Assembly (NCBI GenBank): GCA_013361525.1
Contig: JABFXY010000034.1
Location: 1 to 64,000, forward strand
Direction: 5' to 3'
Source of the DNA: Polyangiaceae bacterium
GTDB taxonomy: Bacteria; Myxococcota_A; Polyangia; Polyangiales; Polyangiaceae
DNA length: 64,000 bases
Shown here one piece after another: positions 1 through 9,055 of the stretch. Made by a program: the position numbers and the translations under genes. The notes beneath the pieces are model-generated. The model searched no databases. It was not told the origin of the DNA and worked only from the letters and a program-made list of their open reading frames with translations. The number at the start of each line of letters is the position of its first letter. Within the stretch, counting starts at the first letter, position 1.

Positions 1-640
1 CGTCGTGATTCCTACGATCTTCGTCGCTTCGCCTGCGCTCTTCATGGGCGACATACATGCGTAGCGTGCCGCGTCTAGCAAGCTAACATATGGATTTCAT
101 ATCGTTTTTTTTCGCAGCGACCGTGCGACCCCATCCACCTTTGTGATCGCTTGGCGGCGTAGAGATCGAGATCGGGCTCCCTTGCCCCCGAGCAGGCCCC
201 GACTGGGCTCGTAGCGGGCGCGTGGGCGCCGTCCGCCCCGCGCACGCGCGGCAGCCAGACCGGCGTGCCTCGCCGCGGACCCGGGGGCACAGGAGGCCGC
301 GTCTGTGGCCCGATCCTTCGCCACTCGCCATCAGACATACTCGAGCTCGCCGTGGCCCTTTTGTGGGCCACGAAACGGGCCTACGGGGTCTTAGAACGTC
401 GCAAAGCGTCGTCATCATGAACGCCGAATTGCCCAAGATGGGCCGCAAACTGCCGGAATTGCACGCCAATCTCAGGATTTAGGTTCCGGCGCCGCAAGGC
501 ATGAAGGTTCGACTCCTTTCGCGTGCACCGGAGTTCTTGAACGATCCGCCCTTCGCTGAACGACGTTGGGCGCCTGGTAGTAGGCGCTCGCCGCGGGCAC
601 AGCGGGCGGGACGCGACGACGCACGTCCCTTTCCTTCGCT
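1..640. other. gene-free left-end stretch
   Basis: No reading frame here has a plausible protein: all open frames are Arg/Pro/Ser-rich products of high-G+C DNA with no ribosome binding site or domain. Two structures stand out. One is a hairpin at 351-372 with an 8-bp stem (CGTGGCCC/GGGCCACG) and a 6-nt loop. The other is a tRNA-Leu-like 3' half at about 443-529, listed separately. The minus-strand SYLF gene ends at 641. The hairpin is followed by A/C-rich rather than T-rich DNA, so it is not an obvious rho-independent terminator. Confidence 0.5.
443..529 (+). pseudogene. degenerate tRNA-Leu(UAG)-like sequence (3' half conserved)
   Basis: The 3' part reads as a tRNA-Leu. There is an anticodon arm at 473-489 with loop TTTAGGT (anticodon TAG), a short variable arm GCC-GCAA-GGC at 491-500, a T arm at 503-519 with GAAGG/TTCGACT/CCTTT, a 3' acceptor strand CGCGTGC at 520-526, A at 527 and CC at 528-529. 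The anticodon stem has one A-G mismatch. The 5' half does not work: no proper D arm, and no GCACGCG-type 5' acceptor strand at the expected distance. The only complementary strand (GCACGCC, 461-467) sits too close and would leave no D arm. I infer a decayed tRNA or a tRNA 3' fragment left by an integration event rather than a working tRNA. Confidence 0.5.
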
Positions 641-1345
641 CTACGCCTGGGGATGCCGACGGTGCTTTTCGTCTCCGTCGGTCTCCTCGGACTCACCTTC
701 TTCGTCCGAGCGCCCACGCGGTCCGCTTTCGGGCACGGCCTCCTCCTCTTCGAGGCCACCCTTCGCCGTCCGCGCCCTGCCGAGCGCGGCCGGCTTGAAG
801 ATGAACTTCTGCCCGCCGATCGCGAGATCGAGCAGCATGCCGCCCTCGGCGAACACGTAGATCGACGACGTGGCGCCGAAACCCTTGGACGCCTGAGCGC
901 CGGCCTTCACGAACTCCACCGCAGCATCGGCGGCGAACGCGAACTTCCCGCTCTTGAAGCGCTTGAGCGAGCCTTCGTCGTGGAAGACGACCAACTCATT
1001 GAACGTGGTGCCACCCACCTGCACGCCGATCGACAGCTCGACGATCGCCGCATAGCCGATGACGCGCTCGTGCACGAACACCTCACCAACGCCATAGGCG
1101 CCTCCGAGTACGAGGGAGGCTCTACCGATCGATGGAACGACCGCGTAGCCGGCAGACTCGGCGAGCACCTTCTTAATTTCCGGGTGCTTCTCTTGGAGCT
1201 GCTTGAGCGCGGCGAGCACTTTGCTGTGCAATATCGGGCCGAGCTTCCGCTCCTTCTCGAGCGCTTCGAATGGCTTGCCGACCTTGGAACCCAACGCCTC
1301 GATTGGCTTCTTCACGGCCGCTACCACGTTTTGAAACTTGGACAT
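641..1345 (-). CDS. SYLF (Ysc84/DUF500) lipid-binding domain protein
   Basis: A 234-aa protein. The ATG at 1343-1345 has a GGAGG ribosome binding site at 1352-1356, so longer in-frame starts are rejected. Residues of about 35-200 match the SYLF/Ysc84 pattern: a helical lead with HPEIKKVLAESAGYAVVPSIG, then the glycine-rich run LVLGGAYGVGEVF and later AFAADAAVEFVKAGAQAS and SSIYVFAEGGMLLDLAIGG. In characterised members this domain binds phosphoinositides or lipids; bacterial members are mostly periplasmic or unknown. The last 40 residues form a Glu/Asp/Arg-rich disordered tail. No signal peptide is seen. It is co-directional with the vgrG island but separated by 188 bp, so a functional link is only possible. 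Confidence 0.85.
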   Translation of the reverse strand: MSKFQNVVAAVKKPIEALGSKVGKPFEALEKERKLGPILHSKVLAALKQLQEKHPEIKKVLAESAGYAVVPSIGRASLVLGGAYGVGEVFVHERVIGYAAIVELSIGVQVGGTTFNELVVFHDEGSLKRFKSGKFAFAADAAVEFVKAGAQASKGFGATSSIYVFAEGGMLLDLAIGGQKFIFKPAALGRARTAKGGLEEEEAVPESGPRGRSDEEGESEETDGDEKHRRHPQA

Positions 1346-1533
1346 GACTGGCCTCCAACACACGCGGTGCATCGCGAGTGCCAGGCAGGAGCGCGTGAGC
1401 CGGCTCGAAAAAAAAAACGAGATCACTCCGCGTCGGCGGCTTGCGCTTGGCTCTGATACTCGCTGGAGAGCCTCGCCTCTGCCGCACGTAGGCGCTGCAT
1501 TTGCTTGAGGAACAGGTTGCCCATGCGGTCGGC

Positions 1534-3642
1534 CTACTTCTTTTGCGGCGGAGGTATGTCGACGGTGCCCAGCTCCGGGAGGCTCGGCACTCTTAGCCGT
1601 GCCTCCTGCCATGGCGGTAGTCTCGGCGCCGCATCTGTTCGCGCTGATTTGGAGGCGACCGACGATTCCGCTCCGGCAAACGGCAAGTGCGCCGAGAGCG
1701 GCTGCCCCTCTTGCAGCATGACGGTGCCGTCGAGCACGACCGATGACGCCGATGAACGCGGCGCCCCGTGGATTCGCCGCGCCGCCTCGAGGGCTTCGGC
1801 CGAGGGCCACACGAGGCTCCGCTGATTGAGGGATCCGGCCACGATGAACGCCTGCGGATCGTCGAAAGAGCCCGAAGGGATCTCGACATATCGTCGAGAG
1901 GTCAGCGTAACGAGTCCGCGGTCCAGATCGATATCGAGGGTGTCACCGGCGAGCATGAGCGGAGCCGGGGCGCGCCCTGGAACGGAAACCAGGGCGACGG
2001 GTGTCCAACCAGGCAAACGGACGTCGCGCCGTGTTGCGCCGTCGAAGCCTTCCAGGATGATGCGCTCGCTCCCGAGGAACGGCGAGCGGCTTCGCTGATC
2101 GGCCGGGGCCTGCTGGAAGAACACGTCTGCAAACCCATCTGTGAACACCGGCCTCGCATCACGCGTCGCGGCCCGATCTCCGGGGCGCAACAGCTTCGCG
2201 CGCGATTCCCAATAGGACGATATGGGCCCAAAACCTGCGTCGTCCGTGCCCGCCGACAGCAGGCTCGGCGGGTCGTTCGTAGCGGCTTTGCCGACAGGAT
2301 TCGTCCTACTGCGGGCAGCCTCTTCATACGTGAGAGGGACGACGTGGAGGCCACGGGCATCCACGTCGTGGCGCCCTTGCGGAACGACCGTAAGCCGCTT
2401 TTGCACGAGCGTCTCGCGGCCGAGGCCGTTCACGACCGTCAGCTGGAGCGACGCGCCGCCCTTCGGAACCCGAGCCCTACCGACCACGAGAACCTCCGCC
2501 TGGCGGCGGAAGGGGACGAGGTCGACGCCGTGCAGCAGGCTGCTCGTCGCGTTCGCTCCGGTGTATTCATCGGACAACACGATAGGCTCGGGGGGCGCGA
2601 GGCTCAGGACCCCCTGCTCCGACAGCACGTACGCGACCTTGACGATTGCTGTCAGGTAGTGGACGCCGCCGACGCTCCACAGGAATGCGCCGGTAGACAC
2701 GAAGTCCGACGCAATGGCGGGTACCGGACCGAAAGACTGCGGACGAAACGTCTGCGCGGGAGCCGAACGTGTCGAGGCCACCAACTCCGCTCCCGCCGAG
2801 CTCGAGGGACTCACGACGAGAGACGGACGCTGATAGGTAGCGGCTGCTCGCGGCTCCGGCCGCGACGGGGCCTCTGCGACGGCGGGTGCACGCGGCGCGG
2901 GTACGGCTCGAGGCGCAAGGACCGGTAGCAATACCTTGGCAAGCTCGGCTCTGCGTTCCGGCTCCGTCGAATGAAGGGGATCGTCCGGAAGACTCGCGAC
3001 AATGGCGCCTCGCGAGCCGCCCTCGAGCTCCCGAACCACCCGTGAGGGGGCGGGGCAAGCAGGCAGCGCGAGCAGCTTGTCCGCCGGCAAGAACGTGAGG
3101 AAGCCAACCCGCGGCGTCACCGAGCGTTGGTTGTCGAGGCCCTCGTCCGATGTCACGGCGTAAGCGACGTCCGGCTCGAAGGAGGAAACGAGCTCCCCGA
3201 ATACGTCCTGAAGGACCGCGACCTGGCGGCGCCAGACGGGGTCGATACCGCATCGCAGCTCGAGGTGGATGGCCGCAACTGCAGACTCCTTCTGGAGGGT
3301 CAGCGTCAGTTGGACATCGCAGAACCGGGCATCGCTCTCGCGGTTCACGAATCGAACCCGATGCGTCGGCTCGGTCGGCCGGCGAGGGCGATCGGGCTCG
3401 TCGCGAGCTCCGACGCGGAGCGCGCGCTTCACCTCGTCGGGGTTTGTCGTCGCGACGAAGCCATAGGCGCCGTCGAATGCCGCGAACGTATCGAAGCGCG
3501 GCTCGAGTGTTTGGAGCTCGCGAAAGAGCCGGGAGACGCGTTCGGCGATGACGGCGACCGGCAGCGCTTCACGGCGCTGCGCGACGAGCCGGAGGAACTT
3601 CGCCGGAAGCGGATAATCGATGGTGGCCGACGGAGATCGCAT
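1534..3642 (-). CDS. DUF2169 domain protein with Imm52-like N-terminal part (T6SS island)
   Basis: A 702-aa protein with a GGAG ribosome binding site just upstream of the ATG at 3640-3642. The C-terminal half, from about residue 300, is a DUF2169 module: it opens with a WSVGGVHYLTAIVKVAYVL segment and continues with EYTGANATSSLLHGVDLVPF and the GWTPVALVSVPG and SRRYVEIPSGSFDDPQAF regions. DUF2169 proteins are encoded with VgrG and PAAR-linked toxins and act as loading adaptors in the few studied cases. The first roughly 240 residues are different: a segment with VGFLTFLPADKLLALP and GGSRGAIVASLPDDPL resembles immunity-protein family 52. A Pro/Ala linker joins the halves. The gene follows the 643-aa ORF by 10 bp, so all three genes are probably one transcript from vgrG. 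Confidence 0.8.
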   Translation of the reverse strand: MRSPSATIDYPLPAKFLRLVAQRREALPVAVIAERVSRLFRELQTLEPRFDTFAAFDGAYGFVATTNPDEVKRALRVGARDEPDRPRRPTEPTHRVRFVNRESDARFCDVQLTLTLQKESAVAAIHLELRCGIDPVWRRQVAVLQDVFGELVSSFEPDVAYAVTSDEGLDNQRSVTPRVGFLTFLPADKLLALPACPAPSRVVRELEGGSRGAIVASLPDDPLHSTEPERRAELAKVLLPVLAPRAVPAPRAPAVAEAPSRPEPRAAATYQRPSLVVSPSSSAGAELVASTRSAPAQTFRPQSFGPVPAIASDFVSTGAFLWSVGGVHYLTAIVKVAYVLSEQGVLSLAPPEPIVLSDEYTGANATSSLLHGVDLVPFRRQAEVLVVGRARVPKGGASLQLTVVNGLGRETLVQKRLTVVPQGRHDVDARGLHVVPLTYEEAARSRTNPVGKAATNDPPSLLSAGTDDAGFGPISSYWESRAKLLRPGDRAATRDARPVFTDGFADVFFQQAPADQRSRSPFLGSERIILEGFDGATRRDVRLPGWTPVALVSVPGRAPAPLMLAGDTLDIDLDRGLVTLTSRRYVEIPSGSFDDPQAFIVAGSLNQRSLVWPSAEALEAARRIHGAPRSSASSVVLDGTVMLQEGQPLSAHLPFAGAESSVASKSARTDAAPRLPPWQEARLRVPSLPELGTVDIPPPQKK

Positions 3643-3652
3643 CGGGTTCTCC

Positions 3653-5584
3653 TCAACGCCAGCGGGCGCGATCGCACTCTTCCTCGGTCATCTCGAGCCA
3701 TTCCCGCGCCCACAGGCGTCCGTCCGCCCCCGCCTCCGGGTAGTAGCGAAGATTCCAATAGAGTACGGCAGGGGTATTGAGCGTGCTCATCGCGTCACCG
3801 CGGGCATTGGCGAATGAATAGGAGCGAAGCTGCGTCATGACGCCGTTCATGATCGAGTCGCCGAACTGCATCAAGGACGTAACCTCGCTACGCCACTCGA
3901 AGAGGCCCTGCGCATAGGCAGTGCCTGGATATGCAAAGATATGCCATGTGTTCGCGGCGATTGTGTGGTCCGCGTCCTCCTCGGGGACTGGCGTCGGATA
4001 GGCATGCTCCCGATACGTGAAGGAGTGTGACGAGTGCACGACGAGATCCACGTCGTGGTTTGGAGGCGTGAGCGGTTTGCCGTCTTCCGCGTAGGGCGCC
4101 CATGACCCGGAGCCCCAGCCGAGCGTCCAGCGATAGGATCCCGTCACCATGTTCGGCGAAGTCCCCCAACGCCAATGCATATGGAAGCAATCGTGGGCGC
4201 AGAACGGTGCCATGACGATCGGGTCCAGTTGCATGAGTGCGGGATCGATGTCGGTTCTGGGCGCGCCGGCCGCGACGTCGATGAGCACCGTGGACGGGAT
4301 CCTCAGTCGGGGCGCAACGTGGATATTGTCGAACTCTCCTTGCCTCGGCATCTTTCGAATGCTGTTGCTTTCGAGGAGATAAGGCACGTCCGGAATGTTG
4401 CGGCGGCCGCAGTCTGCAACGATTCGCTCGGTGGGCTTGTCGCGCCGCACGACGCGCAAGACATGGTTGGGCAACCGGCGCTCGGGATTGATTTCATTAT
4501 AGGCGAACAGTCCAGACCAAAACGGAAAGCCCGCGAGATCCGGTACGGCGTCGAACTGCCCATTGGTATCGGCGACGAGGAGCGCCCGGATCTCGTCGTG
4601 TGCGTTGCAGCACCCTCCAGGCCTCGTTCCATCTCCCTCGTCCAAGGCGGTCGTTCGTGTCGGACGCGTGAGCTTGACGGCTGCGTGAATGGACCGGAGA
4701 GGCACGCTCGCCGTGACCATGACATGCGGGTACATCCTCGCCATTCCGACGATTCCGCCCGGCTCGAAGTCGGGCCGCTCCCTCATGGTGCTGAATGCGA
4801 TTGCGACCAAGATCCGCGGGTAGGTGACGACGACCGAGGCGCTCCCGCCCACCGCCGCGCGGGCGCTGACACCGTCGCCGGCAGGCATGAATGAGCCGCG
4901 GGTCGCGCGGACGATCCACCGATCGCTCGGGCTGTCCGCGCAGCTGTCGGGGCCCGCGAGGTATTGCTGGAGAGCCTGCTCCCCGACGTCGTCCGCCGGA
5001 GCCTGATAGGGGACGAGACCACTGGGACCGATCTCGTACGCGAATGCCACGACCAGCGCTCGATCGAGCGTCGCTTGGAGTGGGTACCACGGGTGGGAGC
5101 CTTCTGCCGTGTGCCCCAGTCCGATGCTCCATTTGCTATGCACGTATTCCTGCGACAGCGGCAGCTCGAGGGTCGTGTCGCTACCCGAGCCTTCGGCCGG
5201 GCGTACGACCTTGATCACGTTTCGAAAGGGGTCCGCGTGGTCCGGCGACTCTCCCGCATAGCCGAACTCGACTTGTTCCAAGACGCGCTGGGTCTTGTAG
5301 CCGGTCTCGCGCACCCGGCACGTCACGCCGGAGATCTTGTCCGGTTGGGCTCCCTGGTGGCGAAAGCGCCAAAGCCGCCATTGTACGAACGGAGCAGAGG
5401 GATCGTCGGGTAGCCTCGGCGCTGCAGGGTGGTAATCGGCAGTCTTGTCGATCGCCTGGATGCAATCGTGGAGGTCTGCCGCCGCGAGGCGTGTCAGCGA
5501 CGGGGTGCCGGCCTCCTGCATCGCGCGCCGGGCGCCCAATACGAACGGCATGGTGTCCAGAAGCAGTCCGAAGACACTTGCCAT
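3653..5584 (-). CDS. unknown 643-aa protein, candidate T6SS cargo or VgrG partner
   Basis: I do not recognise a family. The ATG at 5582-5584 lies 6 bp after the vgrG stop, and the gene ends 10 bp before the DUF2169 gene, so it is locked between two T6SS genes. The product is soluble-looking, with no signal peptide; the only hydrophobic stretches are short (for example TYPRILVAIAFST). A His/Trp/Cys-rich motif, FCAHDCFHMHWRWG, lies about four fifths of the way along and is followed by several aromatic-rich stretches (YRWTLGWGSGSW, TWHIFAYPGTAY). Such a His cluster could bind a metal. Position suggests a secreted effector or a folding partner for one; sequence alone does not prove it. No immunity gene of familiar type is adjacent, unless it is the N-terminal part of the DUF2169 protein. 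Confidence 0.75.
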   Translation of the reverse strand: MASVFGLLLDTMPFVLGARRAMQEAGTPSLTRLAAADLHDCIQAIDKTADYHPAAPRLPDDPSAPFVQWRLWRFRHQGAQPDKISGVTCRVRETGYKTQRVLEQVEFGYAGESPDHADPFRNVIKVVRPAEGSGSDTTLELPLSQEYVHSKWSIGLGHTAEGSHPWYPLQATLDRALVVAFAYEIGPSGLVPYQAPADDVGEQALQQYLAGPDSCADSPSDRWIVRATRGSFMPAGDGVSARAAVGGSASVVVTYPRILVAIAFSTMRERPDFEPGGIVGMARMYPHVMVTASVPLRSIHAAVKLTRPTRTTALDEGDGTRPGGCCNAHDEIRALLVADTNGQFDAVPDLAGFPFWSGLFAYNEINPERRLPNHVLRVVRRDKPTERIVADCGRRNIPDVPYLLESNSIRKMPRQGEFDNIHVAPRLRIPSTVLIDVAAGAPRTDIDPALMQLDPIVMAPFCAHDCFHMHWRWGTSPNMVTGSYRWTLGWGSGSWAPYAEDGKPLTPPNHDVDLVVHSSHSFTYREHAYPTPVPEEDADHTIAANTWHIFAYPGTAYAQGLFEWRSEVTSLMQFGDSIMNGVMTQLRSYSFANARGDAMSTLNTPAVLYWNLRYYPEAGADGRLWAREWLEMTEEECDRARWR

Positions 5585-5590
5585 GATCGC

Positions 5591-7966
5591 TCAGTCCTCC
5601 TCGAGGTCGTGCGCGAGCCGCATATCACCCGCGCGGATTTCGATAAGCTCGAAGTGCTCGCCGTCATACCCTTCGAGCGACACGTCTTCGCCGGGTTGGA
5701 CGGGCTTTTCGAGAATGGATCCGTCCGGAGCGGCGATGACCAGCGTCAGCGGGCCGTCGTGGCCGTCGGGACGCGTGATCTGAAAGCGGGCCTGGCCTTT
5801 TTGTTCGTCCGAGGTTTGCGAGCTTCGAGTCGCGGAGCTCGTGCTCACGAGCTTGATCTTGGAGCCCTTGAGCTCGGCTGCCGTCGCCAACGAAAGCAGC
5901 GAGGAGTCGGTCGCGAGGGCGATTTCCGAGGCGCCGACGGCGAGCTTCCCGTCGAGTACGAGTGTCGCGTCCCCCTTCTTCAAGGTGACCTCGTCTTCAC
6001 CCTCGATGACGACCTCTTTCGACTTCAGGACGATCTTGTCCGGCGTGAGGGATAGCCGCGACGATCCGCACGCGAGCTCGATTGCTTTGCCGGATACGAG
6101 GACGACGCGCGTCGCGCCCGCGATCCGCGCCGCGCCGCTCGCTTGAAAGACGGCGTCGCTCGGCGCTGCGGTGCCTGCGATGATCCGGAAGGACCCGCCG
6201 ATCTTGGTCGCAGAGCTCTCGGTGACGGCGAGGTGATCGGACCCGGTGACGGTGGTGGAGCGGGGACCTTGGGTGCGCAGCGTGGGCCCGGAGATCTGCT
6301 CGGCGACGGGTCCGCCGACAGTCAGCGAGCGTCCCCCACCGATGCGTTGGATCTCTTCCCCGTCTATGGTCGTGGACGAAGCACCGCCGACGAGCGTCGC
6401 GAGGTCGCGGCCGGTCCGGTCGATACGGTCTTGAACGACGACGCTCTCCAGATTTCGTTGAGCGCGCAACGATAAGGTCTCCTCGCCGGCGCGGTCGTCG
6501 AAACGCAGCTCGTTGTAGCCCTCCGTGCCGGGCGTGGATCGCGTACAGATACCGCTCAGCGCCTTCTCTTCAGGGAGACGGAACGGAGGTTGGCGGGCGC
6601 CGTTGTGCAGCATTCCGACGACCACCGGGTCATCCGGGTCGCCGTCGAGGAACGAGACCAATACTTCGTCACCCACCCTAGGCAACGCGAAAGCCCCGAA
6701 TCCGGCACCGGCCCACGACTGGCTGACACGGACCCAACACGAGCTCTGGTCGTCGCGCCGTCCTTCACGATCCCACGCAAACAGGACACGTATACGGCCC
6801 AGCTCGTCGGTGTGAATCTCTTCGGTACCGGGCCCCACGACCATCGCGGTCTGCACGCCGTGGATGCGTGGTTTGGGCGTGTCGCGTCGCGGACGAAATC
6901 GCTCGGTCGCTGGGAAGGCGGTATACGTTCCTCGCCAATCTCCGGGCGTCGAGAACTCGAGCACCGAGCCCACGACGAGGAGTGGCGAGCCGTCGCCGAT
7001 ATCGCGACGCGGATGGCCGCTAAGGGCAACGACGTCGCCAGGCGCGTATTGTACTTGGTTGGTTACGAAGGAGACCTTGGTGCGGTCCACGCGCAACGAA
7101 TCCAAGCTTCTTTCCGCCAGGCGTTGCAATGCCGCGACGTCCGCGCGGACTTCGCCTCGATCGTGTTGCATCGCCGGGAGCGGAGGACCTTTGACGATCA
7201 CGGCGGCCCCGGGGACATGCTCATATCGCTCCAACCGGCTCTTCGACAGCTCGGCACGCCCGCTGAGATCGAATCGCGGGTTGCGAAAGTCATAATCCCG
7301 GAGCGTGACTGCATCGCTCCCCAGCCGCTCCGACCGGTGCACCGACGTCGCGAACGGCAGGTCACCGGTGGTCGTCGAGTCGGCGTAGAAGGGTATGGGA
7401 GGCCCTGCGGGCACGCCGTGCCCGGGATTGTCCTCGAGACGCACCAGCGAACGACCGGCGCTCGCGGGCAGCGCTGTGTAGGTAATGCCGGCCTCTTCGA
7501 GGATGCGCGACATGAAGGCGAGGTCCGTCTCGTTGTATTGGACGCGATAGTCCAGCATCGCGTGATCGCCGGGGGCGAGATCGGCAATCGAGGCAATGCC
7601 CCATTCCGCCAAGATACGCTGCGCGATGGCCGGCGCCGTGAGGCGCTGAAACACGCGGCACGACGACCGCTGCGAGAGCAGCCACACCGACGGAACGATC
7701 GTGAGCTCGTACGTGCTGAGCCCGGTGGCTTCGGCCTCCTCGAGCCGGGCACCGACGCAGACCCCCGACCACTCGAAGGCGTCCGCGACGGGCGGGGTCG
7801 CGACGAGCCTGGCTCGCGTCCCGAGGAGGCCCCGCAAGTCGGCGTTGTCGTCGCTCGAACGGACCAACAACGACGCAGTGAAGGGACGCCCCAGCGCAAA
7901 CTCGAGGCGGGCTCGGCGGACGGAGAAGAGCGTGTCGCTGGCACCCTCGAAGACAACTTCCAGCAT
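5591..7966 (-). CDS. vgrG: type VI secretion tip protein VgrG (TssI)
   Basis: A 791-aa spike protein. Residues of about 1-370 form the gp27-like base, with the family marks VQYNETDLAFMSRILEEAGITY and DYRVQYNE. Residues of about 375-470 are the gp5-like OB fold, with GTEEIHTDELGRIRV, FAWDREG, WVRVSQSWAGAGFGA and PRVGDEVLVSFLDGDPD. The rest is a Val/Ile/Gly-rich beta-helix needle with repeated KS/GS registers. The C-terminal 60-70 residues (after TSDEQKGQ) leave the needle pattern and form a small acidic domain that may bind cargo. No sheath, tube or baseplate genes occur in the window, so this is an orphan vgrG island. The gene starts 127 bp from a divergent AraC-type regulator. Confidence 0.96.
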   Translation of the reverse strand: MLEVVFEGASDTLFSVRRARLEFALGRPFTASLLVRSSDDNADLRGLLGTRARLVATPPVADAFEWSGVCVGARLEEAEATGLSTYELTIVPSVWLLSQRSSCRVFQRLTAPAIAQRILAEWGIASIADLAPGDHAMLDYRVQYNETDLAFMSRILEEAGITYTALPASAGRSLVRLEDNPGHGVPAGPPIPFYADSTTTGDLPFATSVHRSERLGSDAVTLRDYDFRNPRFDLSGRAELSKSRLERYEHVPGAAVIVKGPPLPAMQHDRGEVRADVAALQRLAERSLDSLRVDRTKVSFVTNQVQYAPGDVVALSGHPRRDIGDGSPLLVVGSVLEFSTPGDWRGTYTAFPATERFRPRRDTPKPRIHGVQTAMVVGPGTEEIHTDELGRIRVLFAWDREGRRDDQSSCWVRVSQSWAGAGFGAFALPRVGDEVLVSFLDGDPDDPVVVGMLHNGARQPPFRLPEEKALSGICTRSTPGTEGYNELRFDDRAGEETLSLRAQRNLESVVVQDRIDRTGRDLATLVGGASSTTIDGEEIQRIGGGRSLTVGGPVAEQISGPTLRTQGPRSTTVTGSDHLAVTESSATKIGGSFRIIAGTAAPSDAVFQASGAARIAGATRVVLVSGKAIELACGSSRLSLTPDKIVLKSKEVVIEGEDEVTLKKGDATLVLDGKLAVGASEIALATDSSLLSLATAAELKGSKIKLVSTSSATRSSQTSDEQKGQARFQITRPDGHDGPLTLVIAAPDGSILEKPVQPGEDVSLEGYDGEHFELIEIRAGDMRLAHDLEED

Positions 7967-8093
7967 GGCCTTTTATCGGTGCTCGGGCTGTTTGCCCGAG
8001 GAGGACCACCATGATGTCGCGACCGATGTGCCGACCGCTTTCGTAAGGGCGCCAATCGTTTGTCGAAACGCGCCTTCGGCTATCCTCCGCGCG

Positions 8094-8909
8094 ATGCACG
8101 TGGCCTCCGGCCCCCGGGACTTCGTCGATCGACCAGCCGGCCGCTATTTGCGACTCGGATCGCTCGTTTACTGGTGCTTCGACCTCGACCTCTGGGGCGT
8201 GAGCGCGTCGGGTGTGCCCAGCGCGGAGGATGTCGCGCGGTTCGTCGAGGTTCTCGAGCTCGAGGCCACCCGAATCAGCGATCCACCGTATGCGTCGCTC
8301 GTGGATTTCCGCCGTATCACCTATGTCGAGCCGGCAGCGTTCACGGCGTGGGCTCGTCACCTCGAGCAGCGCCGCCAGCAGCGCGGACGGGTCCGCCGGG
8401 AGGTCGTGGTCCGCCCGACCGACGGGCTCGTCGCGTCGGTGCTCGCGGGCTACGCCGAGGTGTTGAGCCCTGTACATCCGGTTTCCGTGGAGGTGGATCC
8501 CCTACGCGCGCTCCATGCGCTCGGGCGCACGGATGCGTCCGTGGTGCTCGACGCGATCGAGACGATTGGACCGGCGTCTTCCCATCAGCGCGCGCTCGAT
8601 CGCCTGCGCGAAAACCTCGTTCCCCCATGGGAGGTGCACACGCTCGACGGGGCCGCACGGGCGCTCGGCGTGTCGTCGCGCAATCTCCAGCGCCAGCTTC
8701 AGAACGTCGGAACCACGTTTCAGGCCGAGTTCCTCCAGGCGCGGCTCCGCTTCGCCGAGCGCAAGCTCGAGGACGCCGACGAGAAGGTCGGAGCCATCGC
8801 GCTCGACGCGGGCTTCGCCACCCAGGCCCACTTCACGAAAGCTTTTACGCAATCTGCAGGTCTTTCGCCGGCCGCGTGGAGAGCGGCTCACCGGAAGGCG
8901 AGATCGTGA
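8094..8909 (+). CDS. AraC-family transcriptional regulator
   Basis: A 271-aa protein starting at the ATG at 8094, the first start after the divergent intergenic region; a longer in-frame extension overlaps vgrG and is rejected. The C-terminal ~100 residues are a double helix-turn-helix: VHTLDGAARALGVSSRNLQRQL forms the first reader helix region, and EKVGAIALDAGFATQAHFTKAF with AGLSPAAWR the second. The N-terminal 150 residues have no clear ligand-binding signature. It is divergent from vgrG with a 127-bp shared upstream region, so it may control the T6SS island or itself; that is inference from layout only. Confidence 0.9.
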   Translation: MHVASGPRDFVDRPAGRYLRLGSLVYWCFDLDLWGVSASGVPSAEDVARFVEVLELEATRISDPPYASLVDFRRITYVEPAAFTAWARHLEQRRQQRGRVRREVVVRPTDGLVASVLAGYAEVLSPVHPVSVEVDPLRALHALGRTDASVVLDAIETIGPASSHQRALDRLRENLVPPWEVHTLDGAARALGVSSRNLQRQLQNVGTTFQAEFLQARLRFAERKLEDADEKVGAIALDAGFATQAHFTKAFTQSAGLSPAAWRAAHRKARS

Positions 8910-9055
8910 AACACCGGACAGGTACGTCAGTTTCGTGGCTCGTGGCCGCCGACCCGGGTCGAATGGCCGCTCGGCGCACGTGATTGTCCGCTCCGCACAA
9001 GCGCCCTCCCTCGTCGATCGCGAACATTCGTTTCGTCTTTCGACGGAGGATAGAG

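Noticed and set aside
300..530. tmRNA-like stretch (a GAC-ATA-CTC-GAG-CTC-GCC run and a T-arm-like 3' end)
   Set aside because: No tag frame with a proper stop, and no tmRNA 5' acceptor or GGGG start. The 3' end fits a tRNA-Leu half better.
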